From Thinopyrum elongatum (lineage: Eukaryota; Streptophyta; Magnoliopsida; Poales; Poaceae), in assembly GCA_011799875.1 (NCBI GenBank), contig CM022300.1, positions 170,145,837-170,209,836 of the forward strand: a DNA stretch of 64,000 nt, written 5' to 3'. Within the stretch, counting starts at the first letter, position 1. Each line of letters opens with the position of its first letter. Made by a program: the position numbers and the translations under genes. Shown here piece after piece: positions 10,469 to 21,600 of this stretch. A model generated the notes under the pieces. That model was not told where the DNA came from. It made no database searches and was given only the letters and a program-made list of their open reading frames with translations.

Positions 10469-12764
10469 CTTATAATCTCCCCCTTTTTGGTGATTGATGA
10501 CAAATAGGTTAAGTTTTCAATGGGGATAAACATATGAAGTGTAAATACTATTTTTCAGGAATTTGATTGCAAGATATAGAAGAACTGCCCTTGAAGATGT
10601 GCATATTGAAGGAATTTGCTATGGACTGCAAATGCACGTGGTAGGATAAAATCATGGAGATCTCCCCATATATATTGTAATCCATTCACGCATTTAACAT
10701 GTCATATGAAGAATTTGAAATGCATGATGGAAAATGGTGTCTGGCGAAATTCAGCATGCGTGCATTAAGGAACTTGAGGAAATAAGCACGCAGAAAGCAG
10801 TTCAAAAGTGTCAGACCACCATCGGACTTAAGTTTACAACTCATCAAACAAACACTTCAGAAGAACGAGAGTTGTAACTTAAACAAAAACATCACATATA
10901 TAGAGACCTGCTTGAAGACTAACTCAAATTTCTCCCCCTTTGTCATCAAGTGACCAAAAGGGACAAAAATTGAGGACTAACGCCCCTGAAGAATTTCATC
11001 TTGAAGGTGGTGGAGGAGCGCCAGTGTTGTTGTCGGGGTCGTTTGTTGGTGTATGGCCTCCCCTAGTGTCGTCGAGATCCTCAGCTTCCTCCATCGCACG
11101 CAATGAAGAATATGAACTTGTGACCAGCGGAGGAACTTTGACTTTCTTGAATTTCTTTGAATGAGGATGTGACTAGTCAAAGTTCTGTTGAAAGACCATC
11201 TACTTGAGGTCTTTGTCTGTGTAAAGATGGGAAAGTATGGCCCAAGTGTGGTCGAAGATTTCATGCACATAGTGATGGTTCTTCTTCACAGTGTTCAGAG
11301 TGGCAGTCATGTTCTGAAGAATTAAACCAAATTGACACTTGACCCACTTGTGATTTCGATCGACTTTTTGGTGAAGACTTAGAAGAAGTTCATGATCAGT
11401 CATCACACGCAGTGTAGTGGATTGAGGATTTTACCCTCTGGCTTTTGCAGTGGAGTCTTGTGTGGCAGAGTCATCATTGGTGGAGTAAGATGCAGCCTTA
11501 CGAAATTGACCATCCAATGGATGAGTGCCTTCATCAATGACAGCAGCCTTTCCTTTTTCATCAACTAAGGAAATTGCCCTTTTGACGACATCAATTGGTG
11601 GCAGAAAACTGAGGTGATTCTGAAAGTCAGCCTTGTATGGAATTCAAGACCTGATTCTGATGAATTTCATAAGCTAGGGAGCATAGGGCTTCAAGTCAAA
11701 AGGAGATAGTGCAACATTTGCCAAAGTCCTCATGAAGAAATCGTGATAGTTTATGGGAATCCCATGAATGATTTTGAACAATATATTCTTCATGATGCCA
11801 ACAACTTCTTCTTCTTCAAAATTGTGGCCTTTGATAGGACTAGGGGTTCTGGTCAGTATGCGAAAAACTGTTCTGGGCACATACATCAAATCCTTCACAA
11901 GGAAGGTGGTTCTTGGAGATTGGCCTGGACGCAAAGGCTTCATCAACACTTGGATGAGATGATTTGGAAGTTCAGGTTCCTCATATATGAGCCTTACACC
12001 TTCTGTCGAAGGACTAACTATAATGGTATGAAGCAATTCAGTCGCTGGAGCTTTGAAGTGAGTGTTATCAGTCATCCAGTCCAGTATCCATGAGTTGACG
12101 TTTGAGATATTTCCAGAGATGTGTAGGGTTGCATAGAATTGAAGAATTAACTCTTCATTCCAATCACATATGTCGGCACAGAAGTTAAGGAGTCCAGCTT
12201 CGTGAAGAACATTCAGCACAGGAGTGAAGCATGGAATGGACTCCATATCCACATAAGGAATTTGCCTGTGTTGGAAGACTTTGTCCTTGCCAAATAAAAC
12301 TGAGGCATAGAAATTCATTTGACTTGCAGTCCAGAACCTCTTGCGCCTTAATCTTGCTGAGTCATAAGGATTTTCATCAGTGAAGAAATGATGCTCAACG
12401 AAGAAATTGGCATTATTGAATTTTGGCCTTCTTGTGCTAGAGTGAGGATTTGAGGGCTTGGGCTGAAGATTTACAGTAGTAGGGCCCACAATCACGTGTG
12501 GCACAACTTTAGGAGCAACAGATGGAGGAATTGAGGTGGCAGTTTCGTCAGCAGCAGTCTTGGTATTCATTTCTTCAGCTGATGCAGCTGGAGTTTCTTC
12601 GGGAATGGACTTAAGTGAAGATTGACGACCTTCAGACCCAGTTAATATTTCTTCAGTCTGCACAGGGGACTGAGGAATTTTTTTGTGAGGTGTGGCAATT
12701 TGTGAATTAGGATGGAGTGTTTCCCAATAATCATCATTGAGAGGTGGAGTGGTCACTACTGCAG
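10469..12764 (-). mobile_element. Element B internal region (truncated LTR retrotransposon)
   Basis: Between the polypurine tract and the left inverted repeat at 12765 there is only one degraded ORF, lying directly upstream of the 3' LTR in sense orientation. Gag and pol would lie further right but are not present beyond 12765. A sense ORF at this position is known from SIRE/Maximus-type copia elements and from some gypsy elements. The superfamily cannot be decided from what remains. Confidence 0.55.
10985..12756 (-). pseudogene. Env-like or accessory ORF of element B
   Basis: The long minus-strand frame 11674-12756 (about 360 residues, no ATG at its upstream limit, so the true start is lost) begins with a Pro/Thr/Glu-rich low-complexity segment. 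A folded-looking region follows, with RRPKFNNANFFVEHHFFTDE, RKRFWTASQMNFYASVLFGK, CDWNEELILQFYATLH and a Pro-rich basic segment. After a stop at 11674 the protein continues in pieces: HELLLSLHQKVDRNHKWVK with a coiled-coil character (11200-11406), then an acidic Pro-rich tail to about 10985. I do not recognise a domain of known function. It is a transposon protein by position, with several stops and at least one frame change. Confidence 0.6.
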
Positions 12765-13189
12765 GATGCTGCTAACGCGACACTACGATAAGAGACCCTT
12801 TGAAGAAACTGTGTGCGATGCATTAATCGCAAACGGTGATGTAAAAAAACCATAAAAAAGATGCAAAATGTTTGCGATGGCGGGTACATCAAACACGGTT
12901 CATATTTTACTTGCGTGTGCGATGCTGGGCATACGGTTGATCCAGATGAACTGTTTGCGATTATACAGAACAACAGAAACAGGCAGCCACATCAATGTGT
13001 GTGCGATATACGGCATACAGTTCGCTCCGATGAACTGTTTGCTATTAGGGAAAGCAACATAAATGGTCAGCCAGATCAAGGTGTGTGTGATATACGGCAT
13101 ACGGTTCAATCGAATGAACTGTTTTCGATTAGGGAAGAGAACATAAACGGTTCAACTTAACAAGATGTGTGTGATATGCGGCAAACATG
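12765..13189 (+). repeat. Left long terminal inverted repeat with 82-bp internal units
   Basis: It aligns with the reverse complement of 48170-48608 from GATGCTGCTAACG to ACGGTTCAACTTAACAAG and GCGGCAAACA. The inner half is built of approximately 82-bp units starting with GTGTGCGATATACGGCATAC. These units create repetitive open frames on both strands that are not genes. Confidence 0.85.
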
Positions 13190-13278
13190 CCCGGAGGTTA
13201 ATTTGAGAACAAGTACAAAGAGGTTAATTTGACATACATGACTTATATGTTTCACAGAAATCATATCACTTTTTTTGG

Positions 13279-13572
13279 AAAACATTTGATTGCATTGAAT
13301 GTATATAGTGCTCCATCCTATTAGTTGAATTAACCTCGAGGTCCATGTTTTGGAAACATGTCGTAAAGTAACGGGATAGACCTTCATTCAAGCCAATCAA
13401 CATGTGTTCAAAAAACAAAAATTATCAAAAAGTAACGAGATAGACCTTCTTCAACCCAATCAACATGTGTTCAAAAAATGTTTTATGTCAAAAATTTAAA
13501 AAAACAAGGACCTCGAGGTTAAATCAACTAATATGACGGAGCACTATATACATTCAACGCAATTAAATGTTT
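13279..13572. repeat. MITE-like inverted repeat
   Basis: Arms of about 75 bp (13279-13352 and about 13496-13572) are inverted copies. They share TTGAATGTATATAGTGCTCC and AACCTCGAGGTCC with roughly 90 percent identity by eye. The loop contains two direct copies of a 52-bp segment with GATAGACCTTC...CAATCAACATGTGTTC. No family was recognised, and the target duplication is unclear. Confidence 0.55.
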
Positions 13573-13622
13573 ACAGTGACCCATCAAATCAGTTAATTTA
13601 ACATCGAGGCCACTTTCCATCC

Positions 13623-13686
13623 GGTCACCCATCCGATGACTACTCCAGCCTCAGCACAGTTAACTTGGGAGTTCTGTTAGATGAGC
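13623..13686 (-). repeat. 5S rRNA-derived sequence
   Basis: Read on the minus strand, this stretch follows the 3' half of plant 5S rRNA: CAGAACTCC, AAGTTAA, GAGTAGT and GGATGGGTGACC are in the right order and nearly the right spacing, with about four-fifths of bases matching by eye over about 57 bases. The internal control region (A box and C box) is the part retained; the 5' half and the 3' end are not seen. It could derive from a 5S-containing TRIM (Cassandra type), a 5S-derived SINE or a captured 5S gene fragment. Confidence 0.6.
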
Positions 13687-13847
13687 TATCGGCAGGGAAG
13701 CTAGTTCTTGCTGCTGTAGGATCCCTCTTTGCATCCTTTATTGCGCACCTAGATAACCGAGTGTTGCCACCGAATGGTCAATGCCACGTCCCTCGCGAAT
13801 GTAGAAGCTTCCCTCCATTGGATGAGTGGCAAATGGTTAATCAAGAA

Positions 13848-13999
13848 GAACTGTTTGCGATGATGCAGAACAACAGAAATGGGCAGCCAGATGAGGGTGT
13901 GTGCGATATACGGCATACAGTTCACTACGATGAACTGTGTGTGATTAGGCAACACAATAGAAAAGGTTCAACTTAATAGGATGTGTGTGATACGCCGTA
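13848..13999 (+). repeat. Additional copies of the 82-bp inverted-repeat unit
   Basis: Contains GAACTGTTTGCGATGATGCAG, GTGTGCGATATACGGCATAC and a closing GGTTCAACTTAATAGGATGTG, matching the inner end of the left inverted repeat after a gap of about 660 bp. It supports the view that 13190-13847 is an insertion or expansion within the subterminal region. Confidence 0.7.
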
Positions 14000-14420
14000 G
14001 AGAGCGGCCGTGTGCTACTACCGCCGTCTTGGTCTATTAGTCCCCTTTATATATTATGTGCCATATTTTGACATTAAATTTAACCAACAAAATGTTAATG
14101 CATGTTACAAAAATTATATAACTGGAAACTATGTTCAAATACGAATCCAACGATATAATCTTTGGCGACATGCATTCGTATTTTATTAGTTAAATCCTAC
14201 TTATAAACCAGGATGGAGGTATAGTAGGTAATTAAATCGCAGACGTTTTTTTATTAACCGTATGCGTACGTGTCCTTTCATCCTCCTCTCGAACGTCTTG
14301 CCACCCCGCTGCCACAGAAGGCTTCGAGCGCAAGCTTGAGCAGCGCGTGGGGGCATTCTTTTGGCCAAATGGTGGTGAGCCCATTCCCGCGCAGGTTCCC
14401 GCACAAGCTTCCCGCCAGAC

Positions 14421-14427
14421 TATATAA
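14421..14427 (+). promoter_or_regulatory. TATA box upstream of the 14510 ORF
   Basis: TATATAAACC lies about 85 bp before the ATG at 14510. It is followed by a CT-rich leader (TTTTCCCCTCCCTCCC) of the kind often seen in cereal 5' UTRs. Confidence 0.55.
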
Positions 14428-14509
14428 ACCCTCACGGCCGGCGAGTCCTGCGTCGCATTTTCCCCTCCCTCCCTATAGCTTATCTCGTCTGCTTCTCCCA
14501 CAATCGCCA

Positions 14510-15310
14510 ATGGCACCGGTCCATCGTCATCGCTCAGCCACTCCGCCGTCATCAGAGGACAGCTCCAGCTGGGAGGCTACACCGCGGTGGCGGCGCAGTC
14601 TCCGGCGTAGTGTAGTGCGCGTGGCGTCCCTGTTGGGTGTGCGTGGAACACCCACCACACGCTCCGCCGCCGTTGCCCGTCGGCAGCTGTTGCCGGCCGC
14701 CGTTGCTGCCACACCACCGTCGAAAGCCAGGGCCATCGCCCAATCCGCTGCCGTGGCCCGAAGGCGAGAGGTGGCCGTCGTGGCCGCCACCCCACTGTCG
14801 GCCACCGTGGCCATTACCCGCTCCGCCACCGCGGCCCGAAGGCGGGAAGTGGTGGTCGTGGCCGCCACCCCATCGTGGGCCGCCGTGGCCGCCAGCCCAC
14901 CGTCGACCGCCGGGATCATCACCCGCTCCGCCACCGCCGCCCGAAGGAGGGAGGCGGAGGTGGAGGCCCGCATGTGCGTCAGCGACCTTGCGCGCTACAT
15001 AGAGTTCCTACGGGAGGAGGAGGAGCGCCTCGTCAAGCACGCAAAGAGCCTTACCGCAGCCATGGCCGCTGCACACGCCGACGCAGAGAGGAATCAGGAG
15101 ATCTACGAGCAGTCCGACCGCTTCGAGAGGGGTCGTCTGGAGCGGCAGAGGGCGTTCGAGGTGAGCGTCGCTGAAGGTGCAGCAGCGGCAGGCACCGTAT
15201 TGCAGTTGTCCAGCTCGTCGCTCCTCCTCTTCCTCTTACTGAGCGCGCTTGGCAGAGGAGAGGCTACCGGAAGTAGTACAAAGCCCCTCCATAGTAGTAG
15301 TAGTATTTAG
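14510..15310 (+). CDS. Ala/Arg-rich repeat and coiled-coil ORF, unknown function
   Basis: A 266-residue uninterrupted frame starting MAPVHRHRSATPPS. I chose this ATG rather than upstream in-frame ones because it follows the TATA box and CT-rich leader. Residues about 45-150 contain four imperfect tandem copies of a 24-30 residue unit (SAAVARRREVAVVAATP and variants). Residues about 155-215 form a charged coiled coil (DLARYIEFLREEEERLVKHA), and the C-terminus has a short Leu-rich hydrophobic segment (SLLLFLLLSALG). The DNA is very GC-rich compared with its surroundings. It shares this Ala-rich plus coiled-coil plan with the ORFs at 41306-41986 and 45596-46380. No known domain is recognised, so it could be a captured gene or a transposon accessory gene. 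Confidence 0.45.
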   Translation: MAPVHRHRSATPPSSEDSSSWEATPRWRRSLRRSVVRVASLLGVRGTPTTRSAAVARRQLLPAAVAATPPSKARAIAQSAAVARRREVAVVAATPLSATVAITRSATAARRREVVVVAATPSWAAVAASPPSTAGIITRSATAARRREAEVEARMCVSDLARYIEFLREEEERLVKHAKSLTAAMAAAHADAERNQEIYEQSDRFERGRLERQRAFEVSVAEGAAAAGTVLQLSSSSLLLFLLLSALGRGEATGSSTKPLHSSSSI

Positions 15311-15520
15311 GGGCTATTTTGTTCAGTTCATCTGACTATAGATGTGGTGGAACTGTACAACGTACTTAAAATTAGCTAGTATATATAGTTGAATTAGCTA
15401 TTTCAGTACGTGGTTGGCAACAATTGGGGAAAACTTTGGTCGGTTCAGCTGTCGAGTTGAACTGTTTGTATAAAGAATGACTGCTTAATCTATGAATGAA
15501 ATCTATGCTTAATTACTGAA
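15311..15520 (+). other. 3' flank of the 14510 ORF up to the junction with element C
   Basis: AT-rich sequence with AATGAAATC near the end, possibly a 3' UTR. At about 15521 it meets sequence matching exon 4 of the Tat accessory gene on the minus strand, with no LTR in between, so this is a deletion or recombination junction. Confidence 0.4.
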
Positions 15521-17373
15521 TCTTGTGCGACCTTGGCGGATTCGTCAGCAGCGACTTTGTTGGCCTCGGCGGCAGCATCCTTGGCGGTCTCCTCGATGAT
15601 GATGTCAACATTCATCTGTTCCATCGATTGAAGATCTGAAGACCAGGGGAAGAAACAAGATGAGACCGAGGTTGAAGTTCAAGAAGGCAAAAATAAAGAA
15701 AGAATAACAAGTACTCAGAGGCAAGTGGTTTACTTGTGTTGAGCTATTGAGAGGTGGGTTCTCCTTTCCCGGCAACATTGGTTGCTGGTGTAGGACTGCC
15801 AGTGCCCGTGCTTGTTGGCTCCTCTTCGACGCGAACGGGCTCGTCGGTGGAAGCTCTTGCCGGGGATTTACTTCTGGGCGGTGTGGTTGACGGAGGCGGC
15901 ATGTCAGGGACGGCCTCTGATGGCTCTTCCTGTTGCCGTTCTTCTCCTGCAAAGCCCTGCGGTGTCAGTAACCAAGATAAAACATCTCCACGCCCGCCAG
16001 CAGGAAAATGAGTAGTGTACTCACGCTGAGGGCTGGGTTGGGGCTACGAGGAGGACTAAGCTCCGGGCTGATGACGATGAGCTCTGGCGCATCCACGGTG
16101 CTTGTCGGGGGCTCATCACCCATTGAAGTCTTAGCCCTCTTCGCCATCCTTTGCGTCAATGTTTCTGTATCCCTGCGGAGACAAGCCAAAGCAAGACAAG
16201 TGGATTAAGCAAAATTAGAACTCAGAAATTAAGAGACGCGATGGGACCCTTACTCTTCTCTTTCAGAACTAAAAGCGGAGAGGTCGAAGTCGACCTCCAC
16301 TTTAGTGTCCGTGTGAGGGGGCGGAGAAGGGGTCCTGGGTCACTTGGCTGTCCCAGAGGCGGCGGGTCGGCATGATCCTGTTGCTCCGGCCATTGGCGCT
16401 GTTGCATGAGACGCCCCCGTCGTTCCAGCTGTTGCCACGACCGTGCGTCTCGTACGTCGCGTGGGCTGCTGTTGAGCTTCTTGCCACTGCGCAGCCTGGC
16501 CGGCCGCCTTCTTGCCAGGAACCTCACCGCTCGAGGAGGGTTGGTTTGCTGGGATGCCAGAGGCGGCTTTCCACGGAACGCATTTTTTCATCTCTGGAGC
16601 TGGGGGCTCCTTGTGCAGCTGTCCCTCAGCTGTGTCCTCGCCAGAAGGGTCCCCGGCAGCCGTGTCGCTCTGTTCCCCAGCAGCCTCATCCTGCCTGGCA
16701 AGGTCCTCTTCGGACATCACTTCTTCTTCGCTGGCCTCCTCTTCCATGAAGCCAACGCTGCCGGCCTCCGCAGCAAGATTTGCCTCTTCCGCCGTGCTGG
16801 CGATGTACGCCACCTCTTCATCAGTGGTAGGACGGATAAGGTTGGTCTCTTCGCGGATGGCTCTCTCTGACAGAGTGTCGAAGAACGCCTGTGCGCGCTC
16901 TGCAGATGGTTCGACCCAAGTTCCGTCAAGGCCGTGGGAGTTACACGCTGGCATCATGGCGATGATTGAGGTCAGAGCAGAATTGTTGCACAGAGGAATT
17001 ATGTTTGCCGGCAGCTTGAATTTCCCGTCAGGCCTAAACAGTCTGTGGCAGAGGGCTGTATGCTGCATAACCGTCAAGTTGTTGTTCAAAACTAGACGCA
17101 ACCTCATGATATCTGCAGCATTCCGAAATTCCCAGGCTGGTCTTCCTTTGTTATGCAAGGGGGCGATTCGGCGTCGAAGGAAATCAGCGCCAACCATTTC
17201 TATTGTCAGCCCGACAACCTTGAGACGGTGGATTCTGCTAATAGCAATTGTGAGTTTCTCTTCTTGAGGATCGAGGGAACTCCAATTGTTGCCACGAACC
17301 ACTTTCGATTGTCAGGGCAGACAGAAAGGTTGGAAATCCTCCTCCTTGATCCAGCACCATTCGCCCCGCCATT

Positions 17374-18246
17374 TGTCGGGGTACGACACCTATGGGATCC
17401 CGAGAGAACCCTTTTACGATTCGGCGGGGGGAGAGGTACACGCAAAGAGCAGAGCCGGAGACCGACGCATGAGGTTTTTACCCAGGTTCAGGCCGCTGAT
17501 CAGCATAAAACCCTACTCCTGCTTTGTCTTCTTATTGATGTTCTTGAGCCCAGCCTCCAGGAGCGCTCGCAATGAACAGTACGTTCAAAGAGCAGCTACG
17601 CATGCAGAATGGGCCAGAAGTTCTCCTCCTCTGTAGCAGTTGCCTTGGGCCTCCTTTTATATGCTCAAAGGGGTCTCCATAGTGGCAAAATGTACATACA
17701 TTGAGGTGTAAAGTAGCTACAGGGTATAATACCTAACCCCTGACGAATTAGGACAAACGCATTTAATGCACCGTGAGGTGTCCGTTTAGGTGTCCTCACT
17801 TTCTTGGGGATGGAAAAAGGGGCCATCCCATCAGCACCGCTTAAGCTCTCCTCCACTGGCGCGCCGCCACGCATCCATGGAAGGAGCCAGAATGTCAGAC
17901 TCGTCACTGTGCCGAAGCGGTGGCACAGTGGCAGAACCTCGCCAGGCGCCGAAACTTGCTGGGCGCCAGGCCTTGCCGGGCACCGATCCTTGCCAGGCGC
18001 CGAGCCTTGCCGGGCGCCGATCCTTGCCGGGTTTCTCAGGCCACCCCGGCAAGGATCCTGCCGGGGAGGCTGGTCTTCGATTTCCAGCTTTGCTTATTTG
18101 CTGATTCTCAGACCTCTGACTTGATGATTTCCTTGATAACTTAAATCGACCTCGAGCTGATCCCGGCAAGCCTTGCCGCGAGGATGGCTACAACTGCCCA
18201 TGCACAAGTAAGGGGTACTAATGGCCCCATACTTAGTACACCGACA
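17374..18246 (-). repeat. 3' LTR of element D
   Basis: Begins TGTCGGGG and ends CACCGACA on the plus strand, a perfect short inverted terminus. It is followed by GGAGCCCCTGGGCCTGGG, the complement of the polypurine tract, which identifies it as the 3' LTR of a minus-strand element. It contains several GCCGGGCGCCGA-type short repeats near 17,950-18,040. Confidence 0.9.
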
Positions 18247-18264
18247 GGAGCCCCTGGGCCTGGG
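18247..18264 (-). other. Polypurine tract of element D
   Basis: On the minus strand, CCCAGGCCCAGGGGCTCC immediately precedes the LTR start TGTCGGTG. The same tract with small changes (GGCCCGGGGGATCC) precedes the 3' LTR of element C. It primes plus-strand DNA synthesis. Confidence 0.65.
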
Positions 18265-18483
18265 CCATACACGAGTGCGAGGCGTTGTTGGGCTAGGCCC
18301 AAACAGTGCACGGGCATGCGTGGCAGGGGATTAACTGCTCGCATAGATCTTGTTTTACTGTGCCCCCCACTACGCGCACGGAGCGCGCGATGTGGGAAGC
18401 GTGCCAAAAAGGTTGCAAACTGTTTCGCGCCCATAGAGGCGCATTCATATTGGGGCATAAACAAGGTGACCCCGCTCCTTCCC

Positions 18484-18490
18484 CATAAAA
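18484..18490 (+). promoter_or_regulatory. TATA-like motif for the antisense accessory gene of element D
   Basis: CCCATAAAAAGG is centred about 165 bp before the ATG at 18653, and the same CCATAAAAAGG is preserved in element C about 154 bp before its start codon (31184). It is likely the promoter of a separate transcript from the strand opposite gag-pol. Confidence 0.5.
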
Positions 18491-18652
18491 AGGAGAAGTC
18501 GTGGAGGCGCAAACCCATTCACCCCCCTCTTCTTCCCAATCTGGCTATCGCCATCACCTTCCTCTGCTCGAGCTCAGAGCGAAATCTTCATTCTCTTCTG
18601 CTCGCCGTTCCCGTGCTCGTTCCATCCTCCTGCTTCCATCTCCACAGCCGCC

Positions 18653-21600
18653 ATGCCGCCCAAGACCAGCAAGGGCAAGGGCACAGACAAGGAGGCAAAA
18701 GCCAAAGTTCCGGAAAGCGAGCTGGTGAAGATGCGGAAGAGGCTCGTCGTCTTTCCTCCGACGCTTGACGCCGAAACCTTGAAGGGACGATACCAACGCA
18801 TGTGGGCGAAGGGAACACAAGCCCACCCCGCCACACGCGTCATCCCAGGTGCCAATTCCAAAGGCGGGTCAGACAGATACCCCTTCTTTACTGCGTACTT
18901 TTATTGCGGGCTCTGTCCACCTTTTTCCGATTTCTTCAACGACATCATGTATACGTACGGCTTCCGCCTTCTTGACTTCACGCCGAATGCCGTATTTTGC
19001 ATGTCGATCTTTGCCCATCTTTGTGAAAATTTTGCCGGCGTGATCCCCAATTCTGCTCTCTTCCGCCACTATTTCTATCCTCGAATCCAAAAAGGAGAGG
19101 CTCTCTCTGGGTCTATTGCTTGGATTCCAAGGGCCTGGAACAAAGAGATATACCCAGATGGAGTTTACCGTGAAAAGTGGGACGAGTGGCGGGCCGAATG
19201 GTGCTGGATCCAGGAAGCAGATCCTCATCCTTTTTGCCATCCCCGGCGACAGAAGGTGGTCCGCGGCAAGGATTGGGGCGATCTCGCCGCAGAAGACGAG
19301 AAGCTCACAATCGCCACTACCAGAATCCTTCGCTTGAAGGCTGCCGGGCTGACAATGGAGATGATCGGCTTCAACTTCCTCCGCCGCCGCATCGCCCCTC
19401 TGCAGAATAGGGGAAGGCCAGCGTGGGAGTATAAGAACGCAGCGGATGTCATGAGGCTGCGCCCCGGGTTGAACAACAACTTGACTGTTATGCAGCTTGG
19501 CGCTCTCCGCCAGAAGTTATTCCAGCGCGAAGACAAGCACCGGCTCTCGGCAAGGATCATCCCCTTGTGCAACAACTCTGCGCTGGGGTCGATCATTGCT
19601 TTCTTGCCGATGTTCAACGCCCACGGCCTTGACCCGACCTGGGTCGAGCCAAGCGAGGAAGAAGCGCAGAAATTCTTTGGCAATCTGACGAAAAAGCCTG
19701 TCCGGCAAGAACCAGATCTTATTCGCGCCACCACGGATCAGGAGGTAGCATACATTGCTACCAGAGTGGAGGAAGCGAATCTTGCCGCGGAGGCCGGCAG
19801 CGTTGGCTTCACAGATTGTGAAGCCAGTGAGGCAGAGGTGGTCGTGGAGGCGAAGCCTGCCGGGGAGGACGAGGTTGCCGGGGAAGAGAGCGGCGCAGCC
19901 GCTGAAATCTCGTCCGGCGAGGACTCAGTCGAAGAAGAAGAGACGCGAGAAGAGCCCCCTCCCCCGAAGAAGAAGGCGAAGCGTGTTCTTCGAAAGGCTG
20001 CGTCTGACATCCCGGCAAGCCAACCCTCTTCGAGCGGCGAAGTCCCCGGCAAGAAAGTGGCCGACAAGACCGAACGACGGCAGGGGGCCCGTCAACAGCC
20101 TGCACGGCATGCGAGGCCCGCACCAGCGGCCACTGCTGGGGCGGCAGGAGGGTCTTGCACCACCGCACCGGAAGCTGCCCCGGCGCCTGCCACAGCCAAG
20201 CGGCCTAGGACTCCTCCTCCGCCTCCCCACCCAGACACCGCAACGGAGGTCGATTTCGACATCTCCGGCTTTAGTCCGGAGCGAGAGGAAGAAGAGTAAG
20301 TACTTTGCTACAGCTTTTACCTTCCAATCTTGCATCAATTTTACTGACTTGCTTGCATCGCTTCCGCAGTGACACAGAAACCTTGCTGGAGAGGATGGCG
20401 AAGAGGTCAAGGAAATCTACGGGCGACGAGCCCCCGGCAGGCTCCACTAGCGTGCCAGAGACCGTCATCGTGAGCCCGGAGCCTAGTCCTCAGCGCAGCC
20501 CCCAGCGTAAGTTCATAGTCCCTTTTTCTGTTGGCTGGTGCCGAAGCTTCCATTCTTGTCACTGATATCTTCGGGTTCGCAGGAGAAGAACGGCAACAAG
20601 GAGAGGATTGCCCCATTGTGCCTCCTTCATCGACCGCTCCGCCCACAAGCACATCTCTGGCAAGTGATCCTGCCAACGAGCCCGTCCAGATTGAGGAGGA
20701 GCCGACAAGCACGGACTCCAGCAACCCACCCCCGGCAACCGGAGTTGCCGGGAGAGGCGAAGCTACCTCTCGACAGCCCGACGCAGGTACTCGATCGCCT
20801 CAAAGTGCTAGTTATTCTTTTCCCCTTACTTCTTTATCTTTGATCACTTCAAAATCTAAAAACTCGATCTTATTCTGACCTTCTCCCTGTCCCTTCAGAG
20901 TTCTCTGAGATGGAACATATGGACGTTGACGCCTTCATCGAGGAGACCGCCAGGGACGCTGCTGCCGAAGCGGACAGGATCACCGCCAGCGAGGCCACCA
21001 AGGATGATGTTGCCGGGGCCGGTGATGCTCTTGACGGGGAGGCCGCCAAGACGGCACGAACGGAAATCGCGGAAGAACCTGCCGAAGAGGGCGACAGGGA
21101 GGTTGGGGACCATACTGACGGCATTCCTGCCGCAGGAGCGCCAGGCGCTGCATCGGCCGCGGAGCTCCCTGTCACTGGTGAGGCGGCCACTGAAGACCAG
21201 CCATGAACAACTGACGAGCCCTCATCCAGCAAGTACCTCAAGGTTGGCGAAAACCTATTCATCAACTTGCCAGGGACGGCAAGCACCGAGGCACCAGCCG
21301 AAGGAGAAATTTTTGAAGAAATCATCACTGCTACCGGGCTTGAAGTTGTCGACGATCCCAGCACTAGCAGTGGCAAGTCTGAAGAGGATCAGCTCCTTCA
21401 GGCCATGGGCGAAAACTTCCGCAAACTCCAGGCTCTCCATCGTGCCCGAAAGGAGAAGGCAGACTCCAGAATGGCAGTTGTCGAGGCAGCCGAAGCGGAT
21501 TTTCAGAAGCGCGTCGCACAAATGCAAATCTGGCATGCCGAGGCCCTTCAAGAGCTGGTTGCCGGTCGAGAACAAGTGAGCCAGCAATGGAATGAAGTCC

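Noticed and set aside
8992..12764. Element B and the copia integrase at 1-726 as one element
   Set aside because: Both are on the minus strand, but the integrase lies beyond the 3' LTR of B and is separated from it by element A, so they belong to different insertions.
12861..13160. Repetitive frame with VCDIRHTVRSDELF units
   Set aside because: Produced by the 82-bp TIR units; the same units are open on the minus strand too.
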